A stretch of DNA of 64,000 nt from Croceivirga sp. (GTDB lineage Bacteria; Bacteroidota; Bacteroidia; Flavobacteriales; Flavobacteriaceae): NCBI GenBank assembly GCA_028284665.1, contig JANQRG010000048.1:1-64000 (forward strand), written 5' to 3'. The position numbers and the translations under genes are program-made. The notes beneath the pieces are model-generated. The model worked only from the letters and a program-made list of their open reading frames with translations. It had not been told where the DNA came from and ran no database searches. Below, piece by piece: positions 17,288 through 25,883 of this stretch (the first letter of the stretch is position 1; each line of letters starts with the position of its first letter).

Positions 17288-19736
17288 TTAGCACTTCCAT
17301 TAGCTCTTTTTCCATATGTCCAAATTCTTGCTCCAGGGTTTCCAGACGTTTTTGAATATCTTCTCTCTTTGTTTTTTGGTCTAAATACTCAAGTTCCTTG
17401 AGAATTGTAGTGATTGGCGTGGCCCTTAAATGATAGAACATTGGAAGCATACGGTGCGCTGTGAAAGAAATTTTCTCAATTGCCCCGGATGCCATATACT
17501 CTTTAATACGTCGAATATTAATTCGGCTTTCCTTCAAAAAAGGCATTAGTATTTCGGTAATTTCTTTCTTTTCATTTCCCAGAAAGGCTGAAAAATAAGA
17601 AAGATCAAAAGTGGATGTATCGCCTGTTTTTTTGGGTTTAGTGTCCGGGGTTATTTTTGGACGTATCGGGAGAGATGGTACTGCCACATTCTCTATTGCA
17701 TGAGCCAGTTCCCCCAAAGTGAAGGGTTTTCTCAAAACCGAGGAAAATCCCGCTTTGAGATATACTTTTTTGGAGATATCCCGCCGTCCCGTCATGGCAA
17801 TAATCGGTTGTTCGGTGTAATGGGAGTAGTTGCCCGCTTGCAGCATCTGAAGTACCTGAAAACCATTATTTCCGGGCATTTGAATGTCCGTAAGCACCAC
17901 ATCATAGTTCAATGTGCTGTCTGGACCTAAGGCTTTAAAATGTGGTAACCCAATAACCCGTAAACCCAGACGACGGCAAAAAGCATTTAGCAATTCAAGA
18001 TGGTTGGGATCATCTTCAAAAACCAAAAGTGTCGTTTCTTTCAAGGGGGTAATTGGCTGCTGTGATGAGAACGACTTTTCTTTTGCAAATTCCAGGGGAA
18101 GCATCAGGGAAAACCTACTGCCCAGACCCTCTTCACTTTCAATATGGAGAGTACCATTTAAATGCCTGGCTATTCTACGTGAGATAGCGAGGCCTAAACC
18201 GTAACCGGTATATTTTTTTTCTGTCTCGTCGCCAGATTGTACAAATTCTTCAAATATGCGTTCGTGTTCCTTTTTGTTAATACCAATACCGCTATCACTT
18301 ACTTCAATTTTTAGAAAGGGTTTTTTACCGTTTTTAAAACAGGGTATCGCATGAATTTTTACAAAGCCTTTTTCGGTAAACTTAAAGGCGTTGCTGATGA
18401 GATTGTCAAGTACTTGTTTAATTCGCAATGGATCTGCAAAAATTGGATGGGACAGATCCGGATGAACTTCGATGAATAAATTAATAGGTTTGTTTGCGTA
18501 CTTTTTTTGATTTTCGGTAGCGGTTAATTCAATCAATTCCGGAAGCAGAAACGATTTTTTATTGATTTTGATTTGCCCGGCTTCCAGCTTGGAAGAATCC
18601 AATAGGTCATTGACCAACGATATGATATAGCCGGAAGCGGTACTAATACGTGCCAAATGTTGCTTTTGTAAGAGATGCGTAGCGCCTTGCTTGCAAAGTT
18701 CCGTATAACCCATGATCGTATTTAGCGGGGTTCTAAGATCATGACTTACGGTGGCGATCAATTGCTCCCGACTTTTTAGCAGTGATTCGGAGTATTGCTT
18801 TTCCTGTTCTAGTTGTTTTCGGTACCGCTGCACTTTCCAAAAGTCGCGAGAGATCAAAAAAGTGAATAGGATAACCACGCACAAACTGGTAAGCGCAAGA
18901 AGTCCTATCCATTTTGCACTGCGCTTTAGTACTGCTTGTCGCCGCTCGTTCAGTACTCTGGTATCTTTGTAAATCCCTTGTTCAATGGTTGAGACTAACT
19001 GCTGCAATTTTTGTGATAGTTCAAGACCTGTTTTGGCAATCTTCAGTTCTCGTTGCAGTAAAACATGTCTGCTTTCCAGCTGTGTTTCTTTGGCTTGTCT
19101 TAGAATTTCGCGCAATGCAACGATTGCGGAATCCATCTTTTTGTTAGCAGTCTGTACATTGCCGTCATTGGGAATGTTCTGATTTAGTAAAGAGGTATAT
19201 TCCCTAATGGTGTTTTGTGTTTTTGTAGACAGGCTATCAAAATCCGGTACTAATTTTTCCGGGATAATACGTCCTAAAGAGAGTTCTACCCGATTAAACT
19301 TCTCCTGCAAGGTATCTATAGAAGTGTTTTTCTCAATTTGTATTTGCAATCGGCGAAGCAGTCTTACATTCTCTACTTTTTTGTTCAAAAGGATCTGAAC
19401 GCTATCAAACATTTTACCTTGTGCTCTGGTGGCAACCATGGGCTTCAATAGGTCAATTTGAGCAATTGTAGTATCCACTTTAGCGGCATATGCTATAAAA
19501 CGGAGCTTAGATCTTTCGTTCAGTGCCAGTTTAGAAAGGTGTTCTCCTTCGTTTATCCCGGTGAGTAGCTCGTTGGTTGACAAAAGGATCTTATCATTTT
19601 CAGTGGAGTTGTCTAAAGAGAGATACGCTTTTAATTCTACCTTGATGAACATACCAAGAGTAAACACCAATAGGGCCATACTCAGGTAACCCATTGCTAT
19701 TTTTATGGTAATCTTCTTTTGGGGCCTGGACTTCAT
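17262..19736 (-). CDS. Hybrid histidine kinase with receiver and Hpt domains
   Basis: An 824-residue sensor. Membrane segments at ~12-32 and ~275-297 flank a ~240-residue helical periplasmic sensor. Next come HisKA (ATVSHDLRTPLNTIMGY), HATPase_c (DNLISNAFKFTEKG, DSGIGI, GYGLGLAI), a receiver domain (VVLTDIQMPGNNGF) and a C-terminal Hpt domain with histidine in FTAHRMLP. A phosphorelay His-Asp-His-Asp ending on the convergent NtrC-type regulator is likely. The signal is unknown; the small secreted PepSY-like proteins on both sides are candidates for ligands or targets. Confidence 0.93.
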   Translation of the reverse strand: MKSRPQKKITIKIAMGYLSMALLVFTLGMFIKVELKAYLSLDNSTENDKILLSTNELLTGINEGEHLSKLALNERSKLRFIAYAAKVDTTIAQIDLLKPMVATRAQGKMFDSVQILLNKKVENVRLLRRLQIQIEKNTSIDTLQEKFNRVELSLGRIIPEKLVPDFDSLSTKTQNTIREYTSLLNQNIPNDGNVQTANKKMDSAIVALREILRQAKETQLESRHVLLQRELKIAKTGLELSQKLQQLVSTIEQGIYKDTRVLNERRQAVLKRSAKWIGLLALTSLCVVILFTFLISRDFWKVQRYRKQLEQEKQYSESLLKSREQLIATVSHDLRTPLNTIMGYTELCKQGATHLLQKQHLARISTASGYIISLVNDLLDSSKLEAGQIKINKKSFLLPELIELTATENQKKYANKPINLFIEVHPDLSHPIFADPLRIKQVLDNLISNAFKFTEKGFVKIHAIPCFKNGKKPFLKIEVSDSGIGINKKEHERIFEEFVQSGDETEKKYTGYGLGLAISRRIARHLNGTLHIESEEGLGSRFSLMLPLEFAKEKSFSSQQPITPLKETTLLVFEDDPNHLELLNAFCRRLGLRVIGLPHFKALGPDSTLNYDVVLTDIQMPGNNGFQVLQMLQAGNYSHYTEQPIIAMTGRRDISKKVYLKAGFSSVLRKPFTLGELAHAIENVAVPSLPIRPKITPDTKPKKTGDTSTFDLSYFSAFLGNEKKEITEILMPFLKESRINIRRIKEYMASGAIEKISFTAHRMLPMFYHLRATPITTILKELEYLDQKTKREDIQKRLETLEQEFGHMEKELMEVLTKHPYCID

Positions 19737-19960
19737 AGGAAACCCTTTTCTTATGTACGGTTAAAACGAATAAAGCGATAGGGCCAAATTGTTAATTATT
19801 CCTAAAGTGTGACTTTTTTATATAACCAGTGTCATAATAAGTGAAAGAAAGAAAATGAGGAATTAAGATCACAATAGTGGTTCTCGTTTTTCAGGAAGTA
19901 AAAAAGACGGGTCTGTACTATATAACAGATAGATAAATTTTGGTTGGTTGATTTGGTTGG

Positions 19961-19995
19961 AAGGGCCGCGTCCCGTAAAAGGGCGGCCCTTTTAT
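19961..19995 (+). terminator. Terminator-like hairpin in leader of 45-residue gene
   Basis: A perfect 9-base GC-rich stem (AAGGGCCGC with GCGGCCCTT) is followed by TTTATTT and ends about 10 bases before the ATG at 20004. A near-consensus -7 box (TAAATTTTG at 19934-19942) lies just upstream. The hairpin could end a very short RNA or act as an attenuator for the gene behind it. Confidence 0.55.
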
Positions 19996-20003
19996 TTAAC
20001 AAC

Positions 20004-20141
20004 ATGGAAAACACATTACATTATATTATGGTTGCGGTAGGTCTCCTGGTTTTTTTGGCGGCAGTGCTTTTGATAATTCAGGGATCAACAAAATACTCCA
20101 AAATGAAGAGAAAGGACAAGGGAAATGGTATAAAGGGCTAA
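20004..20141 (+). CDS. Small single-span membrane protein (45 residues)
   Basis: The frame from ATG 20004 encodes a hydrophobic helix at about residues 8-27 (MVAVGLLVFLAAVLLII) and a basic tail (KMKRKDKGNGIKG), so it would insert with the tail inside. It stands between a terminator-like hairpin and a clear terminator at 20231, which argues for a real transcription unit. No family is recognised. The position next to the hybrid kinase start suggests a signalling accessory, but this is inference. Confidence 0.55.
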   Translation: MENTLHYIMVAVGLLVFLAAVLLIIQGSTKYSKMKRKDKGNGIKG

Positions 20142-20230
20142 TGCCCGCTAACACTAACCATGTTTTCCCAGGACATCTGAAGAATGATGTTGCAGAGCGT
20201 TTCCCCACAATGATGAGATTAGATGTTAAC

Positions 20231-20254
20231 AAGGCTACTACGGTAGCCTTTTTT
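20231..20254 (+). terminator. Rho-independent terminator
   Basis: A perfect 8-base stem AAGGCTAC / GTAGCCTT with a TACG tetraloop, followed by a T run. It closes the small membrane-protein transcript. Confidence 0.9.
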
Positions 20255-20334
20255 GTTTAAATAGATGCTAAAAACGTCCGGTTCAAGATTTCCTCCGTAG
20301 ATAGCTAAACATAGTAATTAAACGAAATAAGTAG

Positions 20335-20631
20335 ATGAAGAAGTTGTTTTTTGCCCTGTTGATCGTAGCGTTTGGCATTCCGCAAATAGGTAATGCTACT
20401 GTAAGCACAACTCCTGTGACAGGCGTTCTGATAGATGAGTTTAAAAAGATAGACCCTTCAGAACTACCTCCGGCAGTGGTGCAAACGCTTATTAAAGATT
20501 ATCCAACTTCCCGATTACGCCAGGCTTTTAAAAACAAGCAGGGAAAATACAAACTGATCATGGTTTTAAAAAGTGGTACACAAAGAACCGTTTACATTGA
20601 TGCGTACGGTAGATGGATCACTAAAAAATAG
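20335..20631 (+). CDS. Small secreted PepSY-like protein, copy 2
   Basis: A 98-residue paralogue of the protein at 15504, with signal peptide (~1-20), ELPPAVVQTLIKDYPTS, then YKLIMVLKSGTQRTVYIDAYGRWITKK. The tail is basic where copy 1 is acidic, so the two probably differ in charge and partner. No clear sigma-54 element or upstream palindrome was found here, unlike copy 1. Function unknown. Confidence 0.75.
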   Translation: MKKLFFALLIVAFGIPQIGNATVSTTPVTGVLIDEFKKIDPSELPPAVVQTLIKDYPTSRLRQAFKNKQGKYKLIMVLKSGTQRTVYIDAYGRWITKK

Positions 20632-20712
20632 TCGCATTTTATAACAGCTCCGGGACGCATTTTCTGGATCTTTTTGTTTTTTCAAATTTCCACATTATTT
20701 TTGCCCTTATCT

Positions 20713-20790
20713 CAAAAGGGGTGCTTCCTTTAGTTTAGGAGGCTGAGATTATACCCATTGAACCTGGGCGGGTAATGCCGCTAAGGGATG
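20713..20790 (+). ncRNA. TPP riboswitch (THI element)
   Basis: The conserved thi-box bases are present in order: GGGGTGC at the 5' side, GGCTGAGATTATACCC, TTGAACCTG, and GGGTAATGCCG then AGGGA at the 3' side. It senses thiamine pyrophosphate and should switch off the TonB receptor and binding-protein genes that follow. An expression-platform hairpin is seen at 20830-20856. Confidence 0.95.
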
Positions 20791-20829
20791 GCCAATCGCC
20801 AAGGCTGTGGCCTGTTGGTGTTTGGAAAA

Positions 20830-20856
20830 GAGGGCAAAAGACCGGATTTTGCCCTC
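20830..20856 (+). promoter_or_regulatory. Expression-platform hairpin of TPP riboswitch
   Basis: A perfect 10-base stem GAGGGCAAAA / TTTTGCCCTC with a 7-base loop lies 40 bases after the aptamer and 59 bases before the TonB gene ATG. There is no immediate T run, so control may use Rho, an alternative fold, or translation. Confidence 0.55.
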
Positions 20857-20914
20857 GCAAACAAATCATGTTTAACCAGAATAATAGCCCCTTTTATTCG
20901 TAAAAATTTTACGG

Positions 20915-23074
20915 ATGAAAACATCTATGTTCACAATTTTGGCACTGTGCGGCCTTTCCTTTTCGATAAATGCACAAAATCAACAACAAGATTCTACGCA
21001 AAACAAGCAAATTGAACTGGACGAGGTTGTAGTTTCTGCTTCCCGTGCCAATGACAAGATCCCAGTCACCTATTCCCAATTGGAAAAAGGAGAAATCCAA
21101 AGGATAAATCTCGGTCAGGATATCCCTGTCCTACTCAATTATCTACCCTCTGTGGTTGCCACTACATTTGATGGTACAGGGATAGGACCAACGGATTTCC
21201 GGATTCGCGGGGCCGACAATTCCCGGATCAATGTCACCATAAACGGTATTCCGTATAACGATGCAGATAGCCAAACCACCTTTTTTGTGAATTTGCAAGA
21301 TTTTGCCTCCTCTATCGAGAATATCCAGGTACAACGTGGGGTGGGAACATCAACTAACGGGGCTGGCGCTTTTGGTGCAAGCATAAACGTACTGACAGAT
21401 AATGTGTCCGAGCAAGCATTTGGACAAGTGGCAAGCAGTTTAGGGAGTTTTGGAGCGTTTAAAAATACAGTACGCTTCGGGACAGGGTTATTATCAGATC
21501 ATTTTGCTTTTTCAGCTAGACTTTCCAAAATTGACTCGGATGGTTATGTAGACCGTGCCTTCTCGGATTTACGTTCCTACTTTTTGGATGGTGTATATAA
21601 AGACGATAACACCTTAATAAAAGCTGTGGTGTTTGGTGGTGAAGAAATTACCGGGCTGTCCTTTGCCGGACTCAATGCTGCTGGCCTGGAAGAAGACCGC
21701 AGATTTAATAACGATGGCGTGTTTTTAGATGCAGAGGGGAATAGACAGTTTTATGACCGGCAGACCGACAACTATAAGCAAGACCATTTTCAATTGCATA
21801 TTACCCAAAAACTGAGTGAAGATTGGACCGGGAATGTGTCTTTGCATTATACTAATAGTAGAGGATTCTTCGAGCAATATCTTGAGTCTGACCCTGGCTT
21901 TTTTAATCCGGATCTTTCGTTTTACGGATTGCCTTCTTTTGAGGCAGATGGTGAAACAGTGAACCGTTCGGATCTCACCACAAGAAGGCATTTAAACAGT
22001 GACTTCTATGGAACTGTATTTAGTTTTCTATACAACAAGAACAAACTAAATGCTGTAATTGGAGGCGCCTGGAATAGGTATGACGGAGAGCAATTTGGTG
22101 AGATAACAGCAGCGGAATTTGCGCAGTTGCCCGATATCCCTTTCCGCTTTTATGATAACGCTACCGATAAAAAGGATTTCAACGTATATGCCAAAGCAAC
22201 ACTGGAACTCAATGAACAATTCTCACTGTTTGGGGACCTTCAACTGAGAACCGTAAACTATGAAGCCAACGGAGACCTGTTTGATCCTACGGTTCCTTTC
22301 GGCGTAGATGAAAACTATACTTTTTTTAATCCAAAGGCCGGACTTACCTATCGCCCCAACAATAAGAACAGCATTTACTTTTCCTATGCCCGGGCAAACC
22401 GGGAACCTGCTCGGGTGGATTTTGAAACGGGAACCCCTGAGGCCGAAAGCCTAAATGATTTTGAGTTGGGATGGCGGTATGTTTCCCCTAACTTTCAGTT
22501 CAACACCAATGTGTACTACCTTGATTTTGAGAATCAGCTCGTGCTTACAGGAGAATTGGATAATGTAGGCTTTCCGATCCGGACCAATAGTGGACAAAGC
22601 TATCGCCTTGGTTTGGAAGTAGATGCTAATATTCAGCTGGAAAAGTGGCGGATACGTCCAAATATTGCGGTAAGTACCAACAAAAACCGGGATTTTCTGG
22701 TAGAAGATGGCGCCGGGGGATTCACCAATTTAGGGGATACGAATATTTCCTTTTCTCCCGAATTTATTGCTGGGAACGTACTTACTTTTCAAGCTTCGAA
22801 GGCGTTTAGTGCGAGTTTGCTCTCCAAATTTGTCGGGGAACAGTTTATGACCAATGAGGACACCAATCCACTGGATAGTTATTTTGTGAATGATATTAAT
22901 CTACAGTATACCATTCAAGGGGGTCTAATCTTAAAGTCTATCGTAATAACCGGTCAGGTGAACAATGTTTTGGATGTCGAATACGAAAATAACGGTTATG
23001 TATTTGCGGGAGAATCCTTCTTCTATCCGCAAGCCGGGATTAACTTTCTTCTGGGAGTAATAGTAAACTTTTAA
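20915..23074 (+). CDS. TonB-dependent receptor for thiamine or a thiamine precursor
   Basis: A 719-residue outer-membrane receptor. Signal peptide ~1-20, TonB-box-like start, plug domain (~35-150: LDEVVVSASRANDKIP, FRIRGADNSRINVTINGIPYND, VQRGVGTSTNGAGAFG) and barrel ending in LLGVIVNF. It has no carboxypeptidase-like N-domain. Control by the TPP riboswitch and coupling to a ThiY/Thi5-like protein point to uptake of thiamine or its pyrimidine part. The next gene starts 2 bases after its stop. Confidence 0.92.
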   Translation: MKTSMFTILALCGLSFSINAQNQQQDSTQNKQIELDEVVVSASRANDKIPVTYSQLEKGEIQRINLGQDIPVLLNYLPSVVATTFDGTGIGPTDFRIRGADNSRINVTINGIPYNDADSQTTFFVNLQDFASSIENIQVQRGVGTSTNGAGAFGASINVLTDNVSEQAFGQVASSLGSFGAFKNTVRFGTGLLSDHFAFSARLSKIDSDGYVDRAFSDLRSYFLDGVYKDDNTLIKAVVFGGEEITGLSFAGLNAAGLEEDRRFNNDGVFLDAEGNRQFYDRQTDNYKQDHFQLHITQKLSEDWTGNVSLHYTNSRGFFEQYLESDPGFFNPDLSFYGLPSFEADGETVNRSDLTTRRHLNSDFYGTVFSFLYNKNKLNAVIGGAWNRYDGEQFGEITAAEFAQLPDIPFRFYDNATDKKDFNVYAKATLELNEQFSLFGDLQLRTVNYEANGDLFDPTVPFGVDENYTFFNPKAGLTYRPNNKNSIYFSYARANREPARVDFETGTPEAESLNDFELGWRYVSPNFQFNTNVYYLDFENQLVLTGELDNVGFPIRTNSGQSYRLGLEVDANIQLEKWRIRPNIAVSTNKNRDFLVEDGAGGFTNLGDTNISFSPEFIAGNVLTFQASKAFSASLLSKFVGEQFMTNEDTNPLDSYFVNDINLQYTIQGGLILKSIVITGQVNNVLDVEYENNGYVFAGESFFYPQAGINFLLGVIVNF

Positions 23075-23076
23075 AA

Positions 23077-23985
23077 ATGAAACTGTTGAAATTAGCCCTG
23101 GATTGGACACCCAATAGCAATCATTTAGGATTTTTTGTAGCTAAGGCTTTAAAATACTATGAGGCGGCGGGGTTAGACGTCAAACTATTAGATCCCTCCG
23201 AAGACAATTATGCCCTTACTCCCGCTAAGAAAGTTGAAGTAAACAAGGCTGACATGGCCCTTTGTCCATTAGAAAGCGTAATAAGCTATCGCAGCAAAGC
23301 ACAACCTTTTGATGCGGTAGCACTCGCTACCGTATTGAAGGAAGATTTGAGTGCAATTACAGTTTTGGGTAACGGTAACGTAAAACGGCCAAGAGATTTA
23401 GACGGAAGCTCGTACGCTTCCTATAACGCCAGGTATGAAGATGAGATAGTGCGCCAGATGATAAAAAACGACGGAGGAAAGGGTCAAATTAAGCTGGCAT
23501 ATCCGGATAAATTAGGTATTTGGGACACCCTGCTGTCGGGACAATATGATGCTACATGGATCTTCCTGAATTGGGAAGGTGTGCAGGCAGAAGGACGCGG
23601 CATGGAATTGCGTCATTTTAGACTTGCGGATTTTGGTATTCCCTATGGGTATTCACCGGTTATTTTGGCATCCCAAAAAGCGGTTAAACAAGATGAACCA
23701 TCCTTTTCAGCTTTTTTACAGGCTACAAAAAGAGGGTTTTTGTATGCAAAACAAAACCCTATGGAAGCCATTAAGATTTTAGCACCTTTGGTTGCCGAGC
23801 AGGATAAAGATATTGACCTGTCCAAAAGCCTAGAGATAACTATAGCGGCTTATGGCAATGATGCGGATTGGGGAAAACTAGACCCGCACCGCGTAGATCA
23901 TTTTTTGGACTGGCTTAAAGCAAGAGGATTGGAAAAGTCAACCTTATCTGCAGAAGAACTGGTGTGCCAGAGGCTTGTTTTTTAG
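23077..23985 (+). CDS. Thi5/ThiY-like (NMT1 fold) protein without signal peptide
   Basis: A 302-residue periplasmic-binding-protein fold of the NMT1/THI5-like family (LKLALDWTPNSNHLGFFVAKALKYYEAAGLDV, continuing in the usual order). Bacterial members (ThiY) bind formylaminopyrimidine for ABC import; fungal Thi5 makes the thiamine pyrimidine. This copy begins directly with the first strand and shows no signal peptide or lipobox. The Thi5 PLP lysine and donor histidine region reads DMALCPLESV (Cys63, Ser67 at those places), and the Cys-rich CCCFC motif is replaced by IPYGYSP. No ABC permease is adjacent. Riboswitch control ties it to thiamine. Confidence 0.82.
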   Translation: MKLLKLALDWTPNSNHLGFFVAKALKYYEAAGLDVKLLDPSEDNYALTPAKKVEVNKADMALCPLESVISYRSKAQPFDAVALATVLKEDLSAITVLGNGNVKRPRDLDGSSYASYNARYEDEIVRQMIKNDGGKGQIKLAYPDKLGIWDTLLSGQYDATWIFLNWEGVQAEGRGMELRHFRLADFGIPYGYSPVILASQKAVKQDEPSFSAFLQATKRGFLYAKQNPMEAIKILAPLVAEQDKDIDLSKSLEITIAAYGNDADWGKLDPHRVDHFLDWLKARGLEKSTLSAEELVCQRLVF

Positions 23986-24077
23986 AGTGGTATATATCTT
24001 GGGGACTCTAGTTTAATTCCGCGTTGATGTTTGGACAATGTTGAAAAACAAGGGTTTCCCGTCCATATCGATAGTAG

Positions 24078-24175
24078 GAAAATCCGATTGTTCCCTTCAG
24101 GGCCAGGGAAAAGTAATCGGATTTTCGACATTTTGCTCTTTCCCTGGCCCTAAAGGGCGACAAAATGTCGAAAAT
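24078..24175. repeat. Pair of hairpins with matching 25-base loops in opposite orientation
   Basis: Hairpin 1 (24078-24126) has a perfect 12-base stem around AAAATCCGATT; hairpin 2 (24121-24175) has a perfect 15-base stem around TTTTCGACATTTTG. Each loop is exactly 25 bases. Loop 2 read on the minus strand matches loop 1, with core CCCTTyAGGGCCAGGGAAA conserved in 18 of 19 positions, while the stems are unrelated in sequence. The loops are also complementary to each other over 12 bases (24100-24111 with 24139-24150), allowing alternative folds. It resembles a paired REP-like element or a structured RNA. It lies between the thi operon and a convergently unrelated oxidoreductase gene. Confidence 0.75.
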
Positions 24176-24263
24176 TGAAGCTTTTGGTACCATAACGATT
24201 TTAAACTAGACCCATCTTGGGTTACAGGGTTTGTTACCACAATTTGTAATTGAGGTTTCTTGT

Positions 24264-24271
24264 TATTTTTG
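24264..24271 (+). promoter_or_regulatory. Bacteroidetes -7 box (TATTTTTG)
   Basis: A perfect TAnnTTTG match 15 bases before the ATG of the Gfo/Idh oxidoreductase, implying a very short leader. Confidence 0.5.
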
Positions 24272-24286
24272 AGATAAACTGCAAAC

Positions 24287-25282
24287 ATGGGGATTTCAGC
24301 GTATTTTAACCAAAGACCTATCCGATGGGGCATAATTGGTTGTGGCGATGTCACGGAAGTTAAAAGTGGCCCTCCCTACAGGTTCACCAGGGATTTTGAG
24401 TTGGCCATGGTGATGCGCAGGGATATAGACAAGGCGAAAGACTATGCCACTCGTCACGGGGTTCCGGCGTACACATCGGACGCAGCGGAAATTATCGAAA
24501 ACCCTAATATCGACGCGGTTTACATTGCTACTCCTCCGGATACGCATAAATCGTATGCATTGCAAGTCGCCAAGGCGGGTAAACCCTGTTGTATAGAAAA
24601 ACCCATGGCTCCCTCCTACGCAGATAGCCTGGAGATAGTTAACGCTTTTGAGGAACATCAGATTCCGTTGTTCATTGCGTATTATCGCCGGTCGCTTCCC
24701 CGGTTTAATAGAATTAAAGAATGGCTGGGTCAGGAGCGCATTGGAGAGGTACGACATATCCATTGGATTAAAACCAGAACACCAAGCCCCTTGGATAAAA
24801 GTGGGACCTATAACTGGCGTACCGATGCCGCTATTGCTCCCGCCGGATATTTTGATGATCTGGCGAGCCACGGTCTTGATCTTTTCACCTATTTATTGGG
24901 GAACATAAAAGAGGCCCATGGGGTTGCTTCCAACCAACAAGGATTGTATACGGCTTTGGATAACGTGAGTGGAAGTTGGATCCATGAGAATGGGGTAACC
25001 GGTTCAGGGAGTTGGAATTTCGGGAGTTACCGCGCTCTGGATGTCGTAACAATTTATGGTGCTAAAGGAGAAATACAGTTTTCAGTATTAGATGAGGCAC
25101 CGTTGGAGCTATATACAGCAAAAGGTAAGGAATCAGTGGTTATTGCGCATCCGAAACATCTTCATGAATTTCATGTGGAGAATATGCGCAAACAGCTGTT
25201 TGGAGAAGCGTTACACCCTTCTACCGGGGCTTCAGGGTTGCATACCAGTTGGGTGATGGATAAAATTTTAGGGGTGATTTAG
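24287..25282 (+). CDS. Gfo/Idh/MocA-family oxidoreductase
   Basis: A 331-residue NAD(P)-dependent dehydrogenase. The Rossmann start is RWGIIGCGDVTEVKSGP, followed by DAVYIATPPDTH and the family motif EKPMAPSYADS with its catalytic lysine. The C-terminal alpha/beta domain is complete. Members act on sugars, inositol or related compounds; this one's substrate is not clear. It stands alone, with its own -7 box, and its stop overlaps the convergent Rieske-like gene by 4 bases. Confidence 0.92.
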   Translation: MGISAYFNQRPIRWGIIGCGDVTEVKSGPPYRFTRDFELAMVMRRDIDKAKDYATRHGVPAYTSDAAEIIENPNIDAVYIATPPDTHKSYALQVAKAGKPCCIEKPMAPSYADSLEIVNAFEEHQIPLFIAYYRRSLPRFNRIKEWLGQERIGEVRHIHWIKTRTPSPLDKSGTYNWRTDAAIAPAGYFDDLASHGLDLFTYLLGNIKEAHGVASNQQGLYTALDNVSGSWIHENGVTGSGSWNFGSYRALDVVTIYGAKGEIQFSVLDEAPLELYTAKGKESVVIAHPKHLHEFHVENMRKQLFGEALHPSTGASGLHTSWVMDKILGVI

Positions 25283-25716
25283 TTTGAAATTATCACCGAA
25301 TTACCTGCCAAAACCGCCCGATACGGCTTCAGATTAAAAAAACGACTCCCATCGTCAGGAGGGTTGAGCAATTGCCCAAAGAAAAGATTGTACTCAAAAT
25401 CGTCACAGGGGCAGCGCACATTTTGACCTTCCAATGTCATTGTAGAACAATCATTTGGGGCATGGTTGGGGCAGTTAGCTTCCCATGCGACAAATTGATC
25501 AGACCCAGTTTTCATAACAAATACCCCTCTTATGCCAACACCGTCATTACCGACATAAATAGGGTTTCCAATATTGTTTAGGTCATTGTATAGGGGAAGG
25601 TTGAGATTTAGGTCAAACCTGAAATTTGCTTCGGGGAGAAAAGGATTTCGATCAGTTCCGTCATTTTCACAGGAAAACAATAACAGTGTGAAAATCAGGC
25701 AAGAAACATATTTCAT
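25279..25716 (-). CDS. Rieske-like lipoprotein with altered cluster motif
   Basis: A 145-residue lipoprotein (lipobox FSC, Cys16). The C-terminal ~100 residues follow a Rieske-type fold: WEANCPNHAPNDC, then VRCPCDDFEYNLFFGQLLNPP where Rieske proteins have CPCHGSxFD. The first pair would be CPNH instead of CxH, and the second CxxH is CPCD, so the usual two-Cys two-His ligand set is incomplete. It probably does not hold a normal 2Fe-2S cluster. Such degenerate Rieske lipoproteins recur in flavobacteria; function unknown. Confidence 0.7.
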   Translation of the reverse strand: MKYVSCLIFTLLLFSCENDGTDRNPFLPEANFRFDLNLNLPLYNDLNNIGNPIYVGNDGVGIRGVFVMKTGSDQFVAWEANCPNHAPNDCSTMTLEGQNVRCPCDDFEYNLFFGQLLNPPDDGSRFFNLKPYRAVLAGNSVIISN

Positions 25717-25725
25717 AGGGCTAAT

Positions 25726-25760
25726 TTTGGGTAAAAATGCCCAAAAAATATGTATCTTTG
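25726..25760 (+). promoter_or_regulatory. greA promoter (TTTTG ... TATCTTTG)
   Basis: TATCTTTG at 25753-25760 matches TAnnTTTG, with a TTTTGG element about 22 bases upstream as the -33 part. This gives a leader of roughly 115 bases before the greA ATG. Confidence 0.6.
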
Positions 25761-25883
25761 CGTTAAATCCTCGCTAAAAGCCATGACGGATGGTGTAAAG
25801 TGGAGGATTTTTCAATTAATAAAGTGGAACCATTGGGAAAATTTCATTTTCTCCAGTGGCGCTTTGCATTAAATCTCACGAAA

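Noticed and set aside
24296-24871. A 191-codon open frame on the minus strand inside the Gfo/Idh gene
   Set aside because: The plus-strand gene has clear family motifs through this region; the antisense frame has no recognisable motif and looks like a codon-bias shadow.
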